From Puniceicoccaceae bacterium K14 (GTDB taxonomy: Bacteria; Verrucomicrobiota; Verrucomicrobiia; Opitutales; Opitutaceae), in the NCBI GenBank assembly GCA_022538095.1, contig JAKYXN010000020.1:1-64000 (forward strand): a stretch of DNA of 64,000 nt. Reading direction: 5' to 3'. Shown here in pieces: positions 55,033 to 63,479 of this stretch (position 1 is its first letter; the number at the start of each line of letters is the position of its first letter). The notes under the pieces were generated by a model that worked only from the letters and a program-made list of their open reading frames with translations, was not told the DNA's origin and searched no databases. The position numbers were made by a program, and so were the translations under genes.

Positions 55033-56118
55033 ATGAAGAAAGCGTTCATAGCATGTGGTGGCACTGGGGGTCACTTGTCCCCTGGTATTGCGGTCGCGGA
55101 GGCTCTGGCAGACGTGGGCTATTCGTCACTTTTGTTGATTAGTAACAAGCAAGTGGATTCGCGCTTGGTGCAAAAGTATTCGAATCTTGAATTCTTGAGT
55201 ATCCCTGGAAGTGGGCTTTCGCTTTCGCCAATCAGGCTCGTTAGGTTTGTTCTCAATCTAGTATCGGGGACATGGCTTTGTTATCGTCGAATACACCGGG
55301 AAAAGCCATCTTTTGTAATTGGTTTTGGTGGGTTCATTTCGATGCCCGCATTGTTGGCGGGAAAACTAGCTCGTCTGCCGACCGCTATTCACGAAGCGAA
55401 CGGAGTTCCAGGGAGAGTTACTCGGATTGTTAGCAAATTCGTCGATCGCGTATATTTGCCAGACGCTGTTACGTTGGCGAATCGACCTTCTGAAGTCGTT
55501 AAAAACATTGGAATGCCAGTGAGGAAAGAAATTCAGCGCCAGGATGCAGCGAAAGCTCGCGAAACGCTGGGTTTGGATCCTAATTTGAGAACACTCTTGG
55601 TTTTTGGCGGGAGCCAAGGAGCCCAGTCGTTGAATACGTGGGTGTCTGAGCAGTTTGACGAATTGGCGTCTTTGGGCGTGCAAGTTTTTTGCTTAACTGG
55701 TCCAAGCCAAGATTTGTTAGAAGATAAAGCGATAGGCCTTCAAAATGGATCGATTGCGAAGGCGCTTTTCCGCCCCTTTAGTGATGATATGGCAGCGGTG
55801 TTGTCAGCTTCGAGCTTGGTGATTTCTCGGGCAGGCGCAGGAAGTATATCGGAGATTATTCGCTGCCAAGTGCCCGCGATCTTGATTCCGTACCCATTTG
55901 CAGCCGACAATCACCAGCAGGCGAATGCGGCCAGCTTCCAAGCGAAAGGCTGTGGGCTTGTGTTGGACCAAGCGGATCTTGGGAATCTAATCGGAACCGT
56001 TAGGGAGATTTTGTTGGATGAAAATCGCTATGAATCGTTTCTTAGTTCGCTTAAAGCGATGGAGAAGCAAATGCCTCAAATAGAAATCGCAAAGGACTTG
56101 GAGCAACTGACGATATGA
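55033..56118 (+). CDS. murG: lipid II synthase MurG
   Basis: 361 residues. The peripheral glycosyltransferase adds GlcNAc to lipid I. The N-terminal GGTGGHLSPGIAVAEAL carries the UDP-GlcNAc loop. FGGSQGAQSLN, ISRAGAGSISEI and the C-terminal PYPFAADNHQQANA are family blocks. It starts four bases after the ftsW stop and overlaps murC by four bases (ATGA). A complete family match. Confidence 0.97.
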   Translation: MKKAFIACGGTGGHLSPGIAVAEALADVGYSSLLLISNKQVDSRLVQKYSNLEFLSIPGSGLSLSPIRLVRFVLNLVSGTWLCYRRIHREKPSFVIGFGGFISMPALLAGKLARLPTAIHEANGVPGRVTRIVSKFVDRVYLPDAVTLANRPSEVVKNIGMPVRKEIQRQDAAKARETLGLDPNLRTLLVFGGSQGAQSLNTWVSEQFDELASLGVQVFCLTGPSQDLLEDKAIGLQNGSIAKALFRPFSDDMAAVLSASSLVISRAGAGSISEIIRCQVPAILIPYPFAADNHQQANAASFQAKGCGLVLDQADLGNLIGTVREILLDENRYESFLSSLKAMEKQMPQIEIAKDLEQLTI

Positions 56119-58418
56119 AGCTTTCATCGAATAACCGTATTCATTGTTTGGGAGCGGCGGGGGCTGGGATGCTACCACTTGCGCTAATGGCGAAGCAATC
56201 TGGTTTCGCTGTAACGGCTCAGGATGATTCAATGACGGAAAAAGCCAAACGCATGCTAGAGCAATCAGGCGTGGAAATCGTGGTTGGCGAAGATTGGATT
56301 AGTAGTGGAAAGGGAACGGTGATTCGCTCTTCTGCGATTCCTGTAGATGGAGGACTCGTCCAATCTGCTCTTGCGGAGGGGTGGCGTGTTTGTCGTCGTG
56401 GGGAATTTTTTGCAGAGATGAGCGGAAATACGAAGCTCGTTGCTATTGTGGGATCTCATGGGAAGACGACGACGACCGCGATGCTGCATGAGTGGCTAGG
56501 TTGCATGAATGTTGAGCACTCGCTGATGTTAGGCGGATTGTTTGAAGACGATCAATTGCCTGGGCAGTTGGGAGGTTCCGATTGGTTGATTGCAGAGGTT
56601 GATGAAAGCGATGGAACGATTGAAGGCTTTTCACCAGAAATTGCGGTTATTCTAAATGTAGATTATGACCACCACACACAGTATCCAACGGAGAAGGATT
56701 ACCGGTCTGCCTTTCAAAGATTGGCATCGAGGACGAGTGGTAAAGTCGTGGCGAGTGTCGAAGTTTGCGAAATGCTCGATCTGAAAAACACGATTGAGCA
56801 AGAGCGTTTGGTTGTTGTTGGAGCTGGAGGAGATGTTTCCTTCGATTTCAAAGAATCTTTCAAAGGTGGAGGCAGATTGGACATTAAATTTGCCGGCAGT
56901 ACTGCGTCGGTGACGATTAACAGATCAAGTGATTTCAATGTTTCAAATGCAGTTTTTGCGGCGATTGCTGCTACGGAAATTGGAGGCAGGGAACACTTGC
57001 CACAGTCAGTGTTTTTTCCGGCGCTTGAGCGCCGACAGTCGTGTAACTTCCTATCGCCTACACTATCTGTTTTCAATGATTATGCTCATCATCCAGAGGA
57101 GATCACTCGACAAATCGCGTCGCTCAAAAAACAAAGAAATGGCGAATTGTGGGTTGTTTTTCAACCCCATCGATTTAGCCGGACACGTCATCTCGTTCAC
57201 GAGTTAGCGAAGAGTTTGGCAGCTGCGAATCGATTGTATTTGCTGGATGTCTACGCAGCGAGCGAGCAAGAGGTCGAGGGTGGCCGAGGGGTCGATTTAC
57301 ATGTGATTTGCCAAGAACAATGTTCCGATTGTCGCTTCTTGGATTCGGAAGACGCCTTACTTGACCTGCTAGAGAATGAAGTTGATCCGAGCCAAGAGCT
57401 CAGTGTTCTTTTCTTGGGAGCAGGAATGACGCATTTATATGCAAAAAAATTCGCTAGCCGGGTGGCGGTTCGGGATGCTCGATGGGGTGCTTTCTCGAAG
57501 GTTTTGGGAGAAGGTGCTCGGGAATCATCCCAGCTGAAGTCGAATGAGCCGTTGGCAAAGAAAACGACTATGCGAGTTGGCGGTAGCGCGGAAAGGTATC
57601 TAGAGCCAGCATCTGAGGTAGAGTTGAGTGTCGCCTTAGCTGCTGCCAAAAAATTTGGAATCAGTGTTCAAATGCTTGGTAGAGGTTCGAATCTGATTGT
57701 GCCAGACACAGGAGTAAGAGGGCTTGTCATCCGTTTGAATCATCCTTTTTGGAAGCAGTACCGAATGTTGGACGACGAACGTGTTTGGATTGGAGCTGGT
57801 ATGCGGATAAAGGAATTGTGCGGCGTAGCGGCCAAACTAGGCTTGGCTGGCTTTGAATTTTTAGAAGGTATCCCCGGGAACTTGGGCGGAGCGCTACGTA
57901 TGAACGCTGGTGCAATGGGTGGGTGGACTTTCGACGTGGTTGAATCCGTACGTTTTATTGGAATGGACGGAAAGGTGTATGAAAGAAAGCGTGCGCAATT
58001 GACTTATGGGTACCGGCATTGCAGGGAATTGGAGGACACGGTTGCCATTGGGGCGGTTTTGCGAGCGAATGCTTCGGGAAGGGATCGTGAGGAGATTCGG
58101 GCATCGATTGGGACGTATCAGGAAAAACGCCACGAGAGTCAGCCCAGAGAGCCCAGTGCGGGCTGTATTTTTAAAAATCCGGAGGGTGACTCTGCGGGTC
58201 GGATTATAGATGAGCTCGGTTTGAAGGGTACGGCGATTGGTGGAGCGAAAATAAGCGAAATCCATGGCAATTTTATTGTGAATACAGGTGGGGCGACCAG
58301 CGAAGATGTAATAGAATTGGTAAAACTGGCCCGTAGAGTGGCTCAGGAGAAAAAGCATATTGAATTGGAGCCGGAAGCTCTTTTGTATGGCGCTGAATGG
58401 AAGGAATTTCTGAGATGA
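56115..58418 (+). CDS. murC-murB: MurC-MurB fusion: UDP-MurNAc-L-alanine ligase and UDP-MurNAc dehydrogenase
   Basis: 767 residues in one frame. Residues 1-455 are MurC: IHCLGAAGAGMLPLAL, ATP loop GSHGKTTTT, then NDYAHHPEEITRQI and QPHRFSRTRHL. From about 470 comes MurB: TTMRVGGSAERYLEP, GRGSNLIVPDTGV, EGIPGNLGGALRMNAGAMGG, SAGCIFKNPEG and IELEPEALLYG. The two enzymes catalyse successive precursor steps (MurB then MurC). In MurB the usual catalytic serine in the SAGSxFKxP motif is Cys684 here. Both domains are full length. Overlap of four bases with murG and ddl. Confidence 0.95.
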   Translation: MKLSSNNRIHCLGAAGAGMLPLALMAKQSGFAVTAQDDSMTEKAKRMLEQSGVEIVVGEDWISSGKGTVIRSSAIPVDGGLVQSALAEGWRVCRRGEFFAEMSGNTKLVAIVGSHGKTTTTAMLHEWLGCMNVEHSLMLGGLFEDDQLPGQLGGSDWLIAEVDESDGTIEGFSPEIAVILNVDYDHHTQYPTEKDYRSAFQRLASRTSGKVVASVEVCEMLDLKNTIEQERLVVVGAGGDVSFDFKESFKGGGRLDIKFAGSTASVTINRSSDFNVSNAVFAAIAATEIGGREHLPQSVFFPALERRQSCNFLSPTLSVFNDYAHHPEEITRQIASLKKQRNGELWVVFQPHRFSRTRHLVHELAKSLAAANRLYLLDVYAASEQEVEGGRGVDLHVICQEQCSDCRFLDSEDALLDLLENEVDPSQELSVLFLGAGMTHLYAKKFASRVAVRDARWGAFSKVLGEGARESSQLKSNEPLAKKTTMRVGGSAERYLEPASEVELSVALAAAKKFGISVQMLGRGSNLIVPDTGVRGLVIRLNHPFWKQYRMLDDERVWIGAGMRIKELCGVAAKLGLAGFEFLEGIPGNLGGALRMNAGAMGGWTFDVVESVRFIGMDGKVYERKRAQLTYGYRHCRELEDTVAIGAVLRANASGRDREEIRASIGTYQEKRHESQPREPSAGCIFKNPEGDSAGRIIDELGLKGTAIGGAKISEIHGNFIVNTGGATSEDVIELVKLARRVAQEKKHIELEPEALLYGAEWKEFLR

Positions 58419-59347
58419 AGAGTGAGCCCCGATTAGCGATTTTATATGGCGGGGTTTCGGCCGAAAGAGAGGTTTCTTTGGGGTCGGGAAAAGCTGCAGC
58501 CGAATCATTCTCGAAGTTTTGCGAAGTGGACTTGATCGACGTTACTGACGCGGCTCTTCCAGCTGCTTTAGACCCAGCCAAGCATATCGTATTTTCTACT
58601 CTTCACGGGACCTTTGGAGAGGATGGCCAAATTCAAAAATTGATGGAGGAAGCAGGAATCGTATATGCGGGTTGCGATTCCAAGAGCAGTGCTTTAACTT
58701 TTGATAAAGTGGATACCAAGGAAGCACTGCGAGAGCGGGGGATTTCAGTTTGCCCAGAATTTGCTTTCGAAGCGGAGGACAGCGTCGATTTGGATACTTT
58801 GATTTCGGTGGTTGGAGAGGATGTTGTGATAAAGCCACGTCGGCAGGGTTCTAGCATCGGTTTGGCTTTTGCGAAAACCAGGGAAGAGATTGAAAGCGCT
58901 TTTTCAGGAATCAAAGAAGGGCCATGGGTTGTGGAGCCGCGAATTAACGGGCGAGAATGCACGATTGGAGTAGTGAATGGAGAAGTCTACGAGATCGTTG
59001 AGATAAAGCCGCACTCTGGTACTTTCGATTATCAGTCCAAATACACAAAAGGGGGGACGGAATATATTGCCCCAGCCGTCATGGAAATTGTGTTGGTTAA
59101 TGAAGTAAAGAAGCTCGCACTCGATACTTATCGAGCGTGTGGGTGCCGGGATTTTGCCCGGGTCGATTTTATGATAAATGAGCAGGGACAACCCTTTGTA
59201 TTGGAAGTTAACTCACTTCCTGGGCTCAAAGAGACGAGTCTTTTGCCAATGTCTGCCGGTGCGGCTGGACATAACTTCGATAATTTGCTAAGGCTCCTCA
59301 TTGAACCAGCAAAGCAACGTTTTGCCTCTAAGTATTCATTCTGCTGA
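58415..59347 (+). CDS. ddl: D-alanine--D-alanine ligase
   Basis: 310 residues. ATP-grasp ligase that makes the D-Ala-D-Ala used by MurF. The opening AILYGGVSAEREVSLGSG, STLHGTFGEDGQIQ, VVIKPRRQGSSIGLAF, CRDFARVDFMINEQG and FVLEVNSLPGLKETSLLP are conserved. The ATG at 58415 overlaps murC-murB by four bases. An ATG six codons upstream is less likely. The ligand loop has the normal Ddl (not lactate) features as far as can be seen. Confidence 0.96.
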   Translation: MKSEPRLAILYGGVSAEREVSLGSGKAAAESFSKFCEVDLIDVTDAALPAALDPAKHIVFSTLHGTFGEDGQIQKLMEEAGIVYAGCDSKSSALTFDKVDTKEALRERGISVCPEFAFEAEDSVDLDTLISVVGEDVVIKPRRQGSSIGLAFAKTREEIESAFSGIKEGPWVVEPRINGRECTIGVVNGEVYEIVEIKPHSGTFDYQSKYTKGGTEYIAPAVMEIVLVNEVKKLALDTYRACGCRDFARVDFMINEQGQPFVLEVNSLPGLKETSLLPMSAGAAGHNFDNLLRLLIEPAKQRFASKYSFC

Positions 59348-59348
59348 T

Positions 59349-60248
59349 ATGTCTAGAACCCCAGCCAAAAATGCCAAAAAACGACCCAGGTCTTGGAAAG
59401 ACATCGATCAAGGAGTAAAACCTAAGACGATGAGCAAGGCCTCGAAGCAACGTGCCATTATGGGACGTTTGCGCTGGATGTTGGGCTTCGCTGTGGTGGT
59501 TGTAGCAATAGGAGTCTTTTTAAAGGTGGTCGTGTTTTCACCGGTCGGCCCTCGCATGTTGGCCCAGGCAGGTGATGCGTTGCCGGTAGAATCCATCGAA
59601 ATCAATACAGACGGGGTATTGAGCCGTGATTATGTTTTGAACATGATGGAGCTGCACGAGGGCGAAACTGATCTGTTGAGTTTGGATATTGATGTTTTAA
59701 AAGATCGCCTCGTTGCGATACCACAGGTGCGGTCAGCGGAGGTAGAGCGTCGTTTTCCAGATAGCTTGGTCATCGAAATCGAGGAACGTGAGCCTGTAGT
59801 GCGAATTACGGCACGTCGAAGTACGGGCGAGACTTTGATGCTATTAGTCGATGGGGATGGACAAGTTTTCGAAGGAGAGGATTTTGATACTAAGTTTTTG
59901 CGTTCGCTACCCGCTTTGGGGGGCGTGAGCCTAAAACGAGAAGGACGTGGTTATACTGCTGTTGAAGGAATGAGAGCGGTCAATGAGCTCTTGATGGAAG
60001 CAAAGGCAATCGCTCCACACATTTACCGTACTTGGAGGGTGGTTTCTTTGGAGGACGCTCCGAATATCATTGTCCGGAGTAAGACGGCGAAGGAAGTTAT
60101 TTTCGAACCGGGTAATTATCGCCGTAGTTTGGCTCAACTCGATTACGTGTTGGACTATTATCGAGGTCAGCTCGTTACGAATATAGCTACGATCGATTTG
60201 ACTTTGGGGAAACAAGTCCCGGTACGTGCGAAGCCGTTGGCCCAGTAG
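59349..60248 (+). CDS. ftsQ: cell division protein FtsQ
   Basis: 299 residues from the chosen ATG, one base after the ddl stop. A basic N-terminus, one transmembrane helix (about 41-60) and a periplasmic POTRA domain (about 80-150, VESIEINTDGVLSRDYVLNM) define FtsQ. The beta domain follows to the end. It links FtsB/FtsL to the divisome. The longer frame from 59301 overlaps ddl and adds residues not typical of the family. Confidence 0.9.
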   Translation: MSRTPAKNAKKRPRSWKDIDQGVKPKTMSKASKQRAIMGRLRWMLGFAVVVVAIGVFLKVVVFSPVGPRMLAQAGDALPVESIEINTDGVLSRDYVLNMMELHEGETDLLSLDIDVLKDRLVAIPQVRSAEVERRFPDSLVIEIEEREPVVRITARRSTGETLMLLVDGDGQVFEGEDFDTKFLRSLPALGGVSLKREGRGYTAVEGMRAVNELLMEAKAIAPHIYRTWRVVSLEDAPNIIVRSKTAKEVIFEPGNYRRSLAQLDYVLDYYRGQLVTNIATIDLTLGKQVPVRAKPLAQ

Positions 60249-60290
60249 TTGTAATTCAATTTCCATAAACGAACCCGTAGCAATTTAAGA

Positions 60291-61505
60291 GTGCAGAAAA
60301 CGAAGATAATCGCTGGCATTGAGATCGGTACCGGAAAGGTCTCCGTCCTTTTGGGCGAAATCATCGAAGGCAAGAGTTTAAATATCATTGGTATGGGCCA
60401 ATGCTCTTCTAAGGGGGTCGTTAAGGGTGATATCGTTGACTTTCACGAAGCGAACGATTGTACGCATGCTGCTATTTTAGCGGCAGAAAACCAAGCGGGC
60501 GTGAAAATCGATGGCGTGTATTTAGCAATGAGCGGTACTCATATCGAAGGTTTTGCTAGCGAGGCTTCAGTGAATGTGACCGGAGCTGATGGAATGGTGA
60601 CTCGTGGCGATTTGTTGCAGGTTTGCGATGTCGCGCAGAGTCGGGAGTTACCGGAGAATCGGACTGTGATTCATCACTTACGCCGTCCGTATCGACTCGA
60701 TGGGAGATGTTTGAATACGCCTGTTGGAATGGAGGGCGAGAAACTCGAAGTTAGCTATTGGACCTCGCACGGAGATGCTCGTAAAATCAGCGATGCGATC
60801 CATATCATAAATGGCTTTAATCTGCATGTTGATGACATTATTTTGTCTGCATTGGCGTCGAGTTCTACAGTAACGACTCCTGAAGAGCGTAAGAGTGGGG
60901 TTTTGGTGATCGATCTCGGTCGTGGCACTACGGATTACGCTTTGTACAACGAAGGGCGTTGCATGATTGCCGGAGCCTTACCAATTGGGGGCGACCACAT
61001 CTCTAATGATTTGAGCATCGGCTTGCGAGTTCGTCTCAAACAAGCGGAAAGTTTGAAGCTCCGCTTTGGATCTGCAGTGAACGAAAGCAAAGACAAGTCG
61101 GAGAAAGTTTGGCTAAACAATGACTTGGAAATTGGCGATCGTCCGGTTCCGCTTTGGAGTATCGAGAAAATCGTCGAGCTACGAGCTACTGAGACTTTCG
61201 AAGTCGTCAAAAAACGTTTGGGAAAACTGTATTCCAACGACAAATTGGGCGCGGGCATTGTGCTTTGCGGAGGCGGGTCGAATTTGCCGAATGTCGACCG
61301 TTGCGCTGCCAAGGTATTTGGTACCCAAGCTCGGATCGGGGACAATCGATCTATGGCATCAGGCGAATTAAGAGATGGGCAGTTTAGCACGCCTCTAGGT
61401 TTGCTTCACTACGGTTTGCGTTATCAAGGAAGTCGCGATGTTGTGAACAACGAACAGGGTAGCGGTTTGTTTGGGAAATTAAAAGGATTGTTCCAGAAGG
61501 GATAA
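60291..61505 (+). CDS. ftsA: cell division protein FtsA
   Basis: 404 residues from a GTG start. An actin-like ATPase that tethers FtsZ to the membrane. The phosphate 1 motif GIEIGTGKVSVLLGE, the SHS2 domain (about 80-160), VIDLGRGTTDYALY (phosphate 2) and IVLCGGGSNLPNV (adenosine) are all present. The C-terminus, LFGKLKGLFQKG, is the amphipathic membrane-targeting helix. It stands just before ftsZ, 5 bases apart. Confidence 0.95.
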   Translation: MQKTKIIAGIEIGTGKVSVLLGEIIEGKSLNIIGMGQCSSKGVVKGDIVDFHEANDCTHAAILAAENQAGVKIDGVYLAMSGTHIEGFASEASVNVTGADGMVTRGDLLQVCDVAQSRELPENRTVIHHLRRPYRLDGRCLNTPVGMEGEKLEVSYWTSHGDARKISDAIHIINGFNLHVDDIILSALASSSTVTTPEERKSGVLVIDLGRGTTDYALYNEGRCMIAGALPIGGDHISNDLSIGLRVRLKQAESLKLRFGSAVNESKDKSEKVWLNNDLEIGDRPVPLWSIEKIVELRATETFEVVKKRLGKLYSNDKLGAGIVLCGGGSNLPNVDRCAAKVFGTQARIGDNRSMASGELRDGQFSTPLGLLHYGLRYQGSRDVVNNEQGSGLFGKLKGLFQKG

Positions 61506-61510
61506 GCGCT

Positions 61511-62746
61511 GTGGAAGAACAACCTAAAGAAATCGAATCGATCCGTATCAAAGTTATTGGCATCGGCGGAGCGGGGACGAATATGGCAGACCGTTTGATG
61601 TTTGATTGCCCCAAAGAAGTATCTTTGACGGTAATGAACACCGATCAGCAAGCTCTTTCTGGGTCGCCGATATCTGATAAGTTTTGTGTGGGAAAATCAG
61701 TTACTTATGGCCTCGGAACTGGCGGAGATCTTGAAGTCGGACGCGAAGCCGCCCGAGTCGATAAAGCACGACTCGAAACGATGGTTGAAGGGGTTGATTT
61801 GCTCTTTTTGACCGTTGGTTTAGGGGGTGGAACCGGGACAAGTATCGCTCCGATATTGGCTGATATGGCCAATAAAAATGGGACAGTGGTAATTGCTTTT
61901 GCGGCGATGCCATTTACGATTGAAAGGGCTGAAAGAGCGAGTGTCGCCAAACATGGTTTGGAAGCGTTACGTGATAAGTGTAACGCGGTGATACCTCTCC
62001 CCAACGATCTGCTCATACAAGAGACTGACCCTGATGCGTCGATTTTGGATGCATTTGCCAAAGCGGATGCTTGGATTGAACGAGCAATTAAATCGATTTG
62101 GTCTATGATGCATCGTCCTGGGTTAATCAATTTGGATTTTTCTCAGCTCAAACTCACGTTTTCGAGGAAGGCGGGTAAGACTCTCTTTGGCTTGGGCGCA
62201 GGTGAAGGAGAGGATTCGGCAAAACTTGCAGTCGAGGACTTGAAACTTTGCCCACTATTGCACACCCCCGAATTTTCTAAAAAGGCGGACCATCTGCTCG
62301 TGAATATTGTTGGGGGCGCTCATTTGAGCATTTCCCAAGTTCAGCACATAATGGATAGCGTGACCGATGAATTCGGTAAGGATTCCAATGTGGTAATGGG
62401 AGCGGTCATTGATGAGCAAATGGGAGATAAGGTTGAGATTTGCGTGGTTGGGACCAGCGATGTTTCGGGTGTCTCATTGATGCGTGGAAGTCAGTACAAA
62501 CGAGCGGTATCTGCGGTTACCAGTGAATCTCATGAACGGACATTAAAGGTAACAGCGACATCTCAGAAACGTAACTCGCGTGGTTCGAAATCAAGAAAGA
62601 AACCAAATTCCACCGAGCAACATGAGTTCTCTTTTAGTGACGAAGACCCAAAAGGAGAGTTTGAAAACGTATCTTCTACCGTAATTGACGGTCAGGACCT
62701 AGACACACCCACTTATTTGAGAAAAGGTGTAAAGATCGTTCTTTAG
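61511..62746 (+). CDS. ftsZ: cell division GTPase FtsZ, with atypical catalytic loop
   Basis: 411 residues from a GTG start. The tubulin-like Z-ring GTPase. The N-terminal G-box IGGAGTNMADRLM and the tubulin signature GLGGGTGTS (103-111) are present, but the signature ends in Ser instead of the usual Gly. The T7 synergy loop reads N207-L-D209-F-S-Q212. The second acidic residue (Asp212 in E. coli numbering) is Gln. The T3 region is GLGTGGDLEVGREAA. The linker (330-395) is Ser/Lys-rich, and the C-terminal tail DTPTYLRKGVKIVL resembles the FtsA-binding peptide. The last gene of the dcw cluster. Confidence 0.95.
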   Translation: MEEQPKEIESIRIKVIGIGGAGTNMADRLMFDCPKEVSLTVMNTDQQALSGSPISDKFCVGKSVTYGLGTGGDLEVGREAARVDKARLETMVEGVDLLFLTVGLGGGTGTSIAPILADMANKNGTVVIAFAAMPFTIERAERASVAKHGLEALRDKCNAVIPLPNDLLIQETDPDASILDAFAKADAWIERAIKSIWSMMHRPGLINLDFSQLKLTFSRKAGKTLFGLGAGEGEDSAKLAVEDLKLCPLLHTPEFSKKADHLLVNIVGGAHLSISQVQHIMDSVTDEFGKDSNVVMGAVIDEQMGDKVEICVVGTSDVSGVSLMRGSQYKRAVSAVTSESHERTLKVTATSQKRNSRGSKSRKKPNSTEQHEFSFSDEDPKGEFENVSSTVIDGQDLDTPTYLRKGVKIVL

Positions 62747-62969
62747 GACCCGCTAAATTCACCTTGTGGTTTGGATGAAGGCTAGGAAATTAGGGCAAAT
62801 TTTCTTTGCAAGCGATTCAAAGATTCGTGCGTTGCTTGAGTCAGAAGCTTCCCATCGTCTCCGAATTGTAACCCTCTGCGATGGAATTTCTCCCTTTAAC
62901 GCACAAAAAAAGGTTGGGTATGTCCATAATTGTGTGCCATTTAAATTCTTATAAGAAAACTATCAACCT

Positions 62970-63479
62970 ATGAATTCTCTACTCAGAGCTAATTGCTGTG
63001 TTTTGCAGCAAGGAATCGACTTGATAAAATTACACAGCGATGCCTCTTACACGAAATCTGATAAAAGCGTGTTTGGTTCTAGTTTGGGAAGTCACATACG
63101 GCATGTCTTGGATCATTACCGAGCATTTTTGAATTCTATCGAATCGGGAGTGGTTGATTATGATAACCGTAAGCGCGACACGATTATCGAGAAATCTCGG
63201 CAAATGGCTATTGATGAAGCAGAGTCGTTGATAAAATCCTTCGAAATTTTGGAATTTTTTGAAGACAAGCAAGTGGGCGTTCGCGTGGCGGCTTCAACTG
63301 AGGGAAGTGTGAAGATTTCGCAATCTTCGCTTGCTCGTGAACTGCAGTTTCTCGTTTCACATACAGTACATCATTACGCATTGATCGCAATCGCAAGTAG
63401 AGTGCAAGGTATTGAACCTGCAGATACGTTTGGAGTAGCTCCGTCGACGTTGAAGTACATGCAGGCTTCTAATTGTTAA
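62970..63479 (+). CDS. DinB-like four-helix protein
   Basis: 169 residues. The DinB/YfiT-like four-helix bundle has its metal-binding histidines in SHIRHVLDHYRAF (about 48-55) and LVSHTVHHYALIA (about 130-137). Family members bind a metal ion and include thiol-dependent transferases. Target unknown. The ATG follows the 223-base gap after ftsZ. Within that gap a 62-codon frame (62766-62954) has no recognisable features. The stop overlaps the next ATG by one base (TAATG), indicating an operon. Confidence 0.8.
   Translation: MNSLLRANCCVLQQGIDLIKLHSDASYTKSDKSVFGSSLGSHIRHVLDHYRAFLNSIESGVVDYDNRKRDTIIEKSRQMAIDEAESLIKSFEILEFFEDKQVGVRVAASTEGSVKISQSSLARELQFLVSHTVHHYALIAIASRVQGIEPADTFGVAPSTLKYMQASNC

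Noticed and set aside
62766-62954. 62-codon frame after ftsZ
   Set aside because: No ribosome binding site, no motif, and it sits in a 223-base spacer; probably chance.
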